DNA from: a virus
IMG/VR virus record: IMGVR_UViG_3300025769_001045
Location: 1-20,836 of that record
DNA length: 20,836 bases
Reading direction: 5' to 3' (one strand)
Every line of letters starts with the position of its first letter. The stretch's first letter is position 1. The notes under the pieces were generated by a model. It worked only from the letters and a program-made list of their open reading frames with translations. It made no database searches and was not told where the DNA came from. Below, piece by piece: positions 14,494 to 20,836 of this stretch. The translations under genes were made by a program, and so were the position numbers.

Positions 14494-16680
14494 TTACCTA
14501 CTTGGTGCGTAAGGAACTCGAGTTGTTTCCCGGAAAATATCATCAAAAGAAGAAGACGGTGTTCCTTCGCTTCCCGGAGTAGAACCTCTGAGCTGAGTTA
14601 CGATTGTGCTTAGCTCGCCTAAACGGTCAGTCAACTCTCTTCGAATGAAGTCATATTTTTGTCGATCAGCTTGGCTAAGAGGCTGCTGAAGAAAACCTTC
14701 AACTCTTCTTAGGTCTGTCGTCATCTCACCTTCTAAAGCTTGGTACTTGCCTAAAGCGTCTGCTCTGTTGGATCGGGCTTGGTTTATGTTAGGCAATAAG
14801 TTTCTTAAGACTTCACGAGACTCGTTAGAAGCACGGCCCGGTCTTGCCGCCAGCATGGATTCGACAACCAACGTATGGAAAGCTTCCAAACCTTGCTCAG
14901 CGTTTGCTTCGGTTTGCTCCGGGGCTGCTGCCGCGGCGGCTTGTGGTCCAAGAAGGCCCAAAACAGCCGGACCATAAGTGTTCCAAGTCCGATCAAGCGA
15001 CGCCCACGTGCCGAACACTTTCTCAATGGGGTACTCCATCACGGCGCTTTCTATACCGCTGGGCTGATCGCTAAGGTCCGGTAACGCTGCATTTTGTATT
15101 TCAGTCAAAGACAAAGGCTGTCCTGTTCCTACTTGCGCATCGTAATCGGCAAACAAAGGATTAACTCCCTGCTCTCCCGCACCCGGCTGAGGCTGACCTA
15201 AGTAATCAGGCAACTGTACGTTAACGCCCGCTGCTATTGCTGTTTGTATCGCGTTGTTCCACTCTTCCGGCAGACGTTCACCGGCAACTTGGCGCATAAT
15301 TTCTATACCGCCAGGACCGTAATCCCCTGTTCCCACTGTTTTAGGACTAGTCTTAACAGCGATCGCTGCGTTCAAACGAGTGAGTTCTTGTGGCGTTGCA
15401 TTTCCAGAAGAAAGTTTCTCTAGCAAACCTCGATCCGTAAACACACCCTCAAGCTGCGAAGGGGTTAGTTCAGGCACAGTGACGTCTGGAACTAGGTCAC
15501 TCAAGTCAGGTAGCTTAGCAAACGTTATATCTTGACGACCTCCTTGAAACGCTCGCATGCGTAGAACATCTTTAGGATCTCTCATGTTAAAGATTCCGCC
15601 ATCGCTTATAGGGTTACCCTTAAAATCAACGGCGATAACGCCCTCAAATTGTAAACCATTGTTTCTAGCTTTTGCTTCCTCTACGGTCATGTCGTAGATG
15701 AATTTTTGATTCATCTCTAGACCTTTGAGACGATACTCCTCTTCCATTTCAGCGCGCTTTGCCGCTATCTTAGCCTCTTGCTCACGATCCGCGCCTACCC
15801 TGCCCGCAGCAGACTGTAGGGCCGCGTTGCGTGCACCTTGCTCACCTTTACGTAGTTCAGCTTGTTGTGCCGCGTAGGTGCCAGGGAGCGTTTGGAATAC
15901 GTTAGCTAACTGCGAGGCGACGTTGCCCGAGCCACCTGCACCGCCAGCCATAGCTAGGCCGCGCTGCGCGATGTCAAAGAACAACTGACGCTTAGAGGCG
16001 TCACGGTCCGCTTGAGTGGGAGCCATGATTTCTTGGAACGTGGCTAGGTCTTCGTCGTAGTAGTCCTTAAGAGAGCTGCCGCCCTCAGCGAACTTTCCCA
16101 CGACACCGCCTTGCGCCATTCCCGCCGGTTGAGGTGCCTGGCGTGACATCATGATGTTGCCCAGGCCCTGACCCATTCGGTTAGGAGCTCCAGGAGCGCT
16201 TTCCATAGGAACCCTGCCTGCTATGCCCGCCATGAGTTCGCCTATGCCACTTTCTGAGGCACCCTTTGCCGTCATCATCAAAGAAGGCTGCACCATTGTT
16301 AACACGCTGATAGGCGTGGCCGTGGCATCTTGTGGACCGACGTACTGAGCAAGCTCTTCGTACCGCGCTTCGAGAGGCTTTTGATTGCCACGGAAAGCGT
16401 TAATTATTTGCTCAGGGCCTTGTGCCTGAGCAAGATCCGCTTTGGCTTTGTCTGAAACCATAGAAGCGATACCCGCAGCCTGATCCGTGGGCCGTGCAGC
16501 AGGAGCCGCAGCCGGTGCTCTAGGAAGACCCATTGGACCCATTGGAGCCCTCGCAGGACGCATCGGGGGCATAGCACCTTGAGGCGCTGCGGCGGGACGC
16601 ATTGCCGCGGGAGGCGTGGGCATTGGTACGCGGGCCATGCCGCCTTGCTGCATAAAAAGAGGTCGTTTATATAAATTCAT
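14494..16680 (-). CDS. Virion protein with Met/Pro/Ala-rich N-terminus, probable internal protein
   Basis: The 728-aa protein starts MNLYKRPLFMQQGG, then a low-complexity Met/Pro/Ala/Arg segment to about residue 65. It contains AQGGVVGKFAEGG (189-201), a Gly-aromatic-Gly motif I associate with marine phage virion proteins. A long charged helical region (about 268-340, AELRKGEQGAR through EEAKARN) follows, then an Ala/Pro-rich, Asp-rich C-terminal half. No enzyme motif is seen. AGGA about 7 nt upstream supports ATG 16680, and only 5 nt separate its stop from the next gene. It is probably a second internal or tail-associated protein (inference from order and composition). Confidence 0.78.
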   Translation of the reverse strand: MNLYKRPLFMQQGGMARVPMPTPPAAMRPAAAPQGAMPPMRPARAPMGPMGLPRAPAAAPAARPTDQAAGIASMVSDKAKADLAQAQGPEQIINAFRGNQKPLEARYEELAQYVGPQDATATPISVLTMVQPSLMMTAKGASESGIGELMAGIAGRVPMESAPGAPNRMGQGLGNIMMSRQAPQPAGMAQGGVVGKFAEGGSSLKDYYDEDLATFQEIMAPTQADRDASKRQLFFDIAQRGLAMAGGAGGSGNVASQLANVFQTLPGTYAAQQAELRKGEQGARNAALQSAAGRVGADREQEAKIAAKRAEMEEEYRLKGLEMNQKFIYDMTVEEAKARNNGLQFEGVIAVDFKGNPISDGGIFNMRDPKDVLRMRAFQGGRQDITFAKLPDLSDLVPDVTVPELTPSQLEGVFTDRGLLEKLSSGNATPQELTRLNAAIAVKTSPKTVGTGDYGPGGIEIMRQVAGERLPEEWNNAIQTAIAAGVNVQLPDYLGQPQPGAGEQGVNPLFADYDAQVGTGQPLSLTEIQNAALPDLSDQPSGIESAVMEYPIEKVFGTWASLDRTWNTYGPAVLGLLGPQAAAAAAPEQTEANAEQGLEAFHTLVVESMLAARPGRASNESREVLRNLLPNINQARSNRADALGKYQALEGEMTTDLRRVEGFLQQPLSQADRQKYDFIRRELTDRLGELSTIVTQLRGSTPGSEGTPSSSFDDIFRETTRVPYAPSR

Positions 16681-16687
16681 AATAGTC

Positions 16688-17845
16688 CTATCCTACGCCC
16701 GCAAGAGCGCCTAATCCGGCAATACCGTATCCAATTGCTTGTCCAAGACCGCTCTGTTGAGGGGGCGTACTCGTTGACATTGTGCTTTGATTAGCAGGCA
16801 CGCGGTTTAGTACGTCGCTGAGGTAACCAAGTTGTTGGAACGGGAACTGCTGCCTCTCAAGGTTAGTGTTTCGTATGGCATCTAAGATGTTTTGCTCTTG
16901 AATTTGCCCTTGACCACCAAAACCAGATAGCGCCGAAACATCGCCGCGCATAAGATTGGTGGCAGTCGATCCTAGATCCGCTTCCGTAGTCCCTATGTTT
17001 GAAAAGTTAGTGCCTAAATTACCCAAAAGCTCTACGTCTCGCTGTCCCAATTGACCAAAGGTGCTGCCTAAATTGCCCAAGTAACTGCCACCGGTTAGTG
17101 CTCGGCGTTGTTGGTTTTCAAAAGCATTTCCCGCTGCTTCTAGCGCCCCCGCGTAACCGGTCTGACGCATTTTAGCCAAAGCGTTTAATTCTTCGCGGTC
17201 TATATTACGCAAGGCCTCTTGTTCCGTAACCGCGGCCCGTGAACCTCCAAAAGCTCCAGATCCAACGGCCTGTCGAGCTTGAATCGCCTCTTCCATGCGC
17301 CTCGCCCTGTCAAAATCTTCCTGTACCTGACCGACAACTTGATCTTCGTAAGGGTTAAAAAAAGCGCTAATACCGGAACTGGGGTCATCAAGTGTCCCTG
17401 GAGCAAAGGCGTCCATACCGCCTTCGATAGACCTGGAACCGGCTTCTTGGAACAAATACGGGTCTTCCCTAGTTTCTCCGGCAAGCGCTGCGGCTTGTTC
17501 GTACAAGCCCCCGCCACGTTGAATGCTGCCCAGGCCGCCTTGGATATAGGGCATAAACCCACCAAGGTTTTCTTGCAACAAAGATCGAGCTTGTCTTTGC
17601 TCCGGCGTAAAGCCCGCCACTTGATATGGTGGCGCGTAGGCGGGACCTACCGGTTGCCCGGTTACCGGATCAGTTATTTGCTTAGATTCATATATGGGAT
17701 TGCCCGCTTCGTCCACTCTCCCGGTGTCTTTGCGCTCAAAACCCATTTGTTGATTAACTAAATCAAAAACAGATTCGAACAGGCCTCTTTTATAAGCCTC
17801 GGTATACGGGTCTTCTCTTACTATGGATTCGGTAGTAGTGACCAT
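16688..17845 (-). CDS. Virion protein with NPYxxQVV and GAFGGSR motifs
   Basis: The 385-aa protein has FFNPYEDQVVGQVQEDFDRA (162-181) leading through a charged helix into AVGSGAFGGSRAAVTEQEA (193-211) and RQTGYAGALEAAGNAFENQQ (227-246). This arrangement is one I recall from structural proteins of marine podoviruses. Next come Gly/Leu repeats of LGNLGSxFGQLG type (256-292) and a hydrophobic Gly-rich end (GLGQAIGYGIAGLGALAGVG, 366-385) that could insert in membranes. The combination fits an ejected or tail-tube component, but its role is not established. Its ATG follows the previous stop by 2 nt, so it is coupled. Confidence 0.8.
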   Translation of the reverse strand: MVTTTESIVREDPYTEAYKRGLFESVFDLVNQQMGFERKDTGRVDEAGNPIYESKQITDPVTGQPVGPAYAPPYQVAGFTPEQRQARSLLQENLGGFMPYIQGGLGSIQRGGGLYEQAAALAGETREDPYLFQEAGSRSIEGGMDAFAPGTLDDPSSGISAFFNPYEDQVVGQVQEDFDRARRMEEAIQARQAVGSGAFGGSRAAVTEQEALRNIDREELNALAKMRQTGYAGALEAAGNAFENQQRRALTGGSYLGNLGSTFGQLGQRDVELLGNLGTNFSNIGTTEADLGSTATNLMRGDVSALSGFGGQGQIQEQNILDAIRNTNLERQQFPFQQLGYLSDVLNRVPANQSTMSTSTPPQQSGLGQAIGYGIAGLGALAGVG

Positions 17846-17847
17846 GG

Positions 17848-18759
17848 TTACGCCATCCTCGATTCTAAGCCGTTCATCATTTGATACATGTTACGTATGC
17901 CTTGTTCTCGACTACCGTTACCCATACCCTCAACCGCTTTTGCAGTCATCACAAACTCACCGTCTGAAAGCATGGCAGGAATATCGTCCGAAGTACCTGT
18001 ACCTGGACCAGAAATGCCACCTGTGCGACGTGGAAAAGTAGAAGGGTCTATATCGCCTCCCCCAGCGTATCCTCGGGCTATAGATGGGATGCCTATGCGG
18101 TAACCACCTGGATTTTGACGAAGCAACTTGCCTCCAGTAAGGCCACCATACTGCTGCACTTGCTGCTGCTCAACCGGGTCAAAGGCACCACCTGCATAGC
18201 CTGCCGCAATTAAACCAAGGAGTCCCGGGGCGTATTTCCGGAAAGGATCGGGCTTGCCCTCCGGGTCCGGCATAAACAACTGTTTAAGAGCGTTTCCCCG
18301 ACCACCGTCTCCGCTAACCACATCGCCCAGCGATTCCAAGATGCCGCGGGTATCCGCCGGTTGTATAGGGGTTAATGCAGATTTTCCCAACTGTGCTGCG
18401 TTTTGTTGCGAAAAGGGACTGGAAAAGCCCACCGAGGACTCTTTTGCAGAGCCTGCGGGAAGAAGGCCTCGTCGTTCCCCTTGAGTCTGAACGGCTTTCA
18501 TTAGACGATCTTGCAGGCCTTGTGCTGCGGGATCTAGGGGGGCCGAGGTAACTTGCTGACCCGTGGGCTGTGCCGCAGGTTGCTTGGGCTTAAATAAGTC
18601 AAAAGGAGAAGTACCGCCCAAGACACTTCCGGCCACATTAAGAGCCGCCTGAGCTTTAAAGGCGTCCTCAAAATCAACGTCCGTAACCAAAGACGCGACA
18701 CCCGCCTGAACGGCTGTATTCAAGGTTTTTGCAAGAAATTTTCTTAACAACTCTTCCAT
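17848..18759 (-). CDS. Virion-associated protein with GPGTGTSD...MLSDGEFV motif
   Basis: The 303-aa protein has a helical Ala-rich N-terminus, a Gln/Pro-rich middle, the Gly-aromatic element GIPSIARGYAGGGDID, and a well-defined C-terminal module GPGTGTSDDIPAMLSDGEFV (251-270). A short helix, GNGSREQGIRNMYQMMNGLE, follows (280-299). The 'GTSDxIPAMLSxGEFV' module recurs in tape-measure and other tail-linked phage proteins, so an injection or tail-interior role is likely. A strong AAGGAAGGAG lies before ATG 18759. Confidence 0.8.
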   Translation of the reverse strand: MEELLRKFLAKTLNTAVQAGVASLVTDVDFEDAFKAQAALNVAGSVLGGTSPFDLFKPKQPAAQPTGQQVTSAPLDPAAQGLQDRLMKAVQTQGERRGLLPAGSAKESSVGFSSPFSQQNAAQLGKSALTPIQPADTRGILESLGDVVSGDGGRGNALKQLFMPDPEGKPDPFRKYAPGLLGLIAAGYAGGAFDPVEQQQVQQYGGLTGGKLLRQNPGGYRIGIPSIARGYAGGGDIDPSTFPRRTGGISGPGTGTSDDIPAMLSDGEFVMTAKAVEGMGNGSREQGIRNMYQMMNGLESRMA

Positions 18760-18796
18760 TGGTAATCTTCTCCTTCCTTTAACGTAGGAAAGTCAT

Positions 18797-18808
18797 ATAA
18801 CATGTTAT
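18797..18808. repeat. 12-bp perfect palindrome in virion operon spacer
   Basis: ATAACATGTTAT lies in the 57-bp gap between the 100-aa and 303-aa genes, upstream of the strong ribosome site. It is an AT-rich symmetric site that could be an operator or a weak RNA hairpin. No promoter boxes with good spacing are seen around it. Confidence 0.4.
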
Positions 18809-18816
18809 CTCAGAGG

Positions 18817-19119
18817 TTATGTAATTACCACTGAGACAGAACCTAACACACCAGAGCCTGATACGCCTAAAGCGTTCGGCTCGTTTGCTAGAGCTATTTT
18901 TAAAAAACCTTCTTTTTCGTACACGGCCCCCGGCTCTAAGCCTTGATCTGACCCGCTTTGCAGGTTTGTCAGCGTTATGTCTGTTGCTCTGATATCGCCT
19001 GGGTTCTGAATCTGACGAATCAAAGTCTCATACGCTTCCTGAATAGTTGCAATAGTGTCCTGCTGATAATCGGCAGGCGGGTTTGGAAAGTAAACACGAG
19101 TAAGTTGTCTTGAGGACAC
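18817..19119 (-). CDS. Small virion-block protein, 100 aa
   Basis: The product starts MSSRQLTRVYFPNPPADYQQ. Its N-terminal half is helical (DTIATIQEAYETLIRQIQNP) and its C-terminal half beta-rich and Gly-rich (GAVYEKEGFLKIALANEPN, then GSGVLGSVSVVIT). That suggests a small assembly or tail adaptor piece, but no family is named. The start is GTG, overlapping the upstream stop as TAGTG (19121-19117), with GGGAG about 6 nt before it. It is conserved-looking and clearly part of the operon. Confidence 0.78.
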   Translation of the reverse strand: MSSRQLTRVYFPNPPADYQQDTIATIQEAYETLIRQIQNPGDIRATDITLTNLQSGSDQGLEPGAVYEKEGFLKIALANEPNALGVSGSGVLGSVSVVIT

Positions 19120-20836
19120 TACCTTCTCCCGTCTGGCCGAATATCTACCCTAGGAGTACCCAGACGCCACTGCGTATCAGTCGTATCCGACTCTACCTTT
19201 ACGGCAAAAGAACGCCCCCGTAATCGAACGAACGCTTGTTCGGTAAATAGCTCTACAGGAGTGGTGGCCGATTGCGTTACTTCAGAATCTTTGGTCTGTA
19301 AATAAGCACCACCAGGAAAGTTTCTTGCTTGCAATGTAAAATCTACGCTCGGAGCGTCCGATATGGAGTCTTCAAACGTTAAATCTGGAATCAATCGACT
19401 CAAGAAAACAAAGTTATTGCCTTCTCCGATGCTGAGTTGACTGCTTTCGATAAAACTTGTAATTGGACTAACCGGGTTGGTGCTGCCGTCATTCTGACCA
19501 TTTTCATGCAGGTACAAGTAACCGTCAGTAGAAGCCGCAATTGGGTACGTTTGAAGCCCTCGATCATTCCACGCAGTACGGACCATGCTGCCCACGGCCC
19601 AGGTGTTGTCCAAATAGTTATAAATAACGTAGCTGTCGTTTTCATTAGAGCTAAGGGAGGGGTAAAACCACCAGACTTCTGAAAAGGTCGAGTTTAGCGC
19701 ACACGTAACAAGAGAGGCTTGTCCCGTATTAAAGTTATCAAAAATGTAAGAACGAACCGCGCAAGGAACCTTTTGCGTTTGTCCCGTATAGGCGTAAAAA
19801 TCGCCTATGCCCATCCAAAATACCTTATCGTCCACCGCTGTAACAGCATTAGGACCGGCAATAGTAATGTTTTCTGCGATCTGAGCAATACCAAAAGTAA
19901 AAGGAGGACCTAGGTATTGCATACCATGCAACGATATGTCGGTAAACACTAGAACTTGATTACGTGTCTCGACTGCCGTAATAATCTCAGATCCCGAACC
20001 TACACGCAGGTCTCCCGCCGTGTTTGTTACGGAGGTAGTCCAGGTAGTTAAGGATTCTTGGTCCGAGAATCGAATCAATAAAGGGTCCTGGACGCCAATG
20101 TTGTTTTCGGAATCACATCCAAAAGCAATAACGTGCCTGTCCCTGTCGCTAACCAAAACCTGCTTGGCTATAGTCGGGGTTGTAGCGTCTGCACCAGGTA
20201 GTTGATAAAGCGCTGTAGCGCGGTCCGTAGTCAAGTCGTCGGCACTGGTGTCCCAGTAATAAATGCCCCCGTCACGAACGTTAAACAACAGATCCTCACC
20301 GAAGTTATCTACGCCCCACAGACGTAAAGAGTTAGTTACAGTGCTGGTTGCAGCAGAACCCCACGTACCGCGGCCCCATGTGCTTGAACCCCAACCAGTG
20401 CCCGTTACAGCAACTCCAAGGCCCGAGTTTATTTGATAGACACCAACCACGGAAGCACCTCCATTACCGGTGTCTGATCCGTCGGCCGTGACTGGCGTAG
20501 GATTAAGAACGCCATTTTCGGTAATGCTTGTGATACTTGTACCGGCCGTCCTGGCGGTAAAAGTGTAGGTGTTTTCGTTTACTACGTTTATTTGATACTC
20601 TTGATTAAGAACGGTAGCTGTAATTTGACCGCCAAGAGTAGCGGCACCACTAAAAGTGACAAAATCGCCAGTCGCAGCGCCGTGTAAATTATCCGTTGCA
20701 GTAATAGTATAAGAACCGTTAACCGCGGCAAATGTCACGTCTCCTGCGGAAGTGGTAGCACGAACAGGCGTGATGTCGTAGTAAAAGCCCCCTTCGTTTA
20801 TATAAAACTTATATCGTGTGCCTACTGAAACGAGAA
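19119..20836 (-). CDS. Beta-propeller tail/DNA-stabilisation-like protein, 5' end cut by window
   Basis: The frame stays open to the right edge. Beyond the in-frame GTG at 20738 it continues upstream as VGTRYKFYINEGGFYYDITP and VRATTSAGDVTF, so the gene is partial (about 571 codons visible). An N-terminal beta domain (ITATDNLHGAATGDFVTFSG) is followed by a GWGSSTWGRGTWG segment. Then come repeated WD-like beta blades: IRFSDQESLTTW, GDLRVGSGSEIITAVE, LHGMQYLGPPFTFG, VFWMGIGDFYAYTG and VWWFYPS. The blade pattern resembles the propeller of P22 gp10-type packaged-DNA stabilisation proteins, which close the head-tail junction. That assignment is inferred; a different tail propeller is possible. 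Confidence 0.82.
   Translation of the reverse strand, partial: LVSVGTRYKFYINEGGFYYDITPVRATTSAGDVTFAAVNGSYTITATDNLHGAATGDFVTFSGAATLGGQITATVLNQEYQINVVNENTYTFTARTAGTSITSITENGVLNPTPVTADGSDTGNGGASVVGVYQINSGLGVAVTGTGWGSSTWGRGTWGSAATSTVTNSLRLWGVDNFGEDLLFNVRDGGIYYWDTSADDLTTDRATALYQLPGADATTPTIAKQVLVSDRDRHVIAFGCDSENNIGVQDPLLIRFSDQESLTTWTTSVTNTAGDLRVGSGSEIITAVETRNQVLVFTDISLHGMQYLGPPFTFGIAQIAENITIAGPNAVTAVDDKVFWMGIGDFYAYTGQTQKVPCAVRSYIFDNFNTGQASLVTCALNSTFSEVWWFYPSLSSNENDSYVIYNYLDNTWAVGSMVRTAWNDRGLQTYPIAASTDGYLYLHENGQNDGSTNPVSPITSFIESSQLSIGEGNNFVFLSRLIPDLTFEDSISDAPSVDFTLQARNFPGGAYLQTKDSEVTQSATTPVELFTEQAFVRLRGRSFAVKVESDTTDTQWRLGTPRVDIRPDGRR

Overview
The window looks like part of a tailed double-stranded DNA phage (Caudoviricetes), most likely a short-tailed (podovirus-type) marine phage. 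No host gene is visible. The evidence is dense packing with stop/start overlaps, a phage-type replication block (family A DNA polymerase, PrimPol-type primase, SF1 and SNF2 helicases, SSB-like protein), a SleB-type wall hydrolase, and a set of Gly/Ala-rich virion proteins whose sequence style I associate with uncultured marine phages. The host cannot be read from the sequence; a marine alphaproteobacterium is only a guess. No integrase, terminase, portal, capsid gene, tRNA, CRISPR array or phage RNA polymerase is seen.

Layout. (1) 1-227 is non-coding. It holds six GTAACC/GGTTAC repeats in two mirrored arms, followed by a stretch of about 92% A/T, an origin-like or operator-like arrangement. 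(2) 228-2285 carries small genes on alternating strands: SleB hydrolase (+), a small basic protein (-), a 72-aa protein coupled to a thermonuclease-like SNase (+), a 71-aa protein (-) with its own terminator, and a 54-aa helix-turn-helix protein overlapping a zinc-ribbon protein (+). The divergent spacer at 1811-1924 carries two back-to-back sigma70-like promoters. (3) 9155-2230 is a leftward replication operon: 190-aa coiled-coil protein, SSB-like protein, PrimPol primase, UvrD-like helicase, zinc-ribbon protein, DNA polymerase, ribbon-helix-helix protein and a 46-aa protein with a TTG start. Most junctions from the primase onward are TAGTG, ATGA or TTGA overlaps. (4) 9243-10694 is a SNF2-type helicase/translocase on the + strand, fired from a compact bidirectional promoter shared with the replication operon. 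(5) 20836-10691 is a leftward virion operon: a propeller-type protein open at the right edge, a 100-aa protein, a 303-aa protein, a 385-aa protein, a 728-aa protein and a 1265-aa protein.

How it works together (inference). The PrimPol probably primes, PolA synthesises with proofreading, the SF1 helicase unwinds and the SSB-like protein coats single strands; no DnaB- or T7 gp4-like replicative helicase is present here. PolA has Leu at the position equivalent to E. coli Phe762. The virion block probably supplies the tail hub and internal/ejection proteins. The right edge cuts the propeller gene, so upstream head genes probably lie beyond it.
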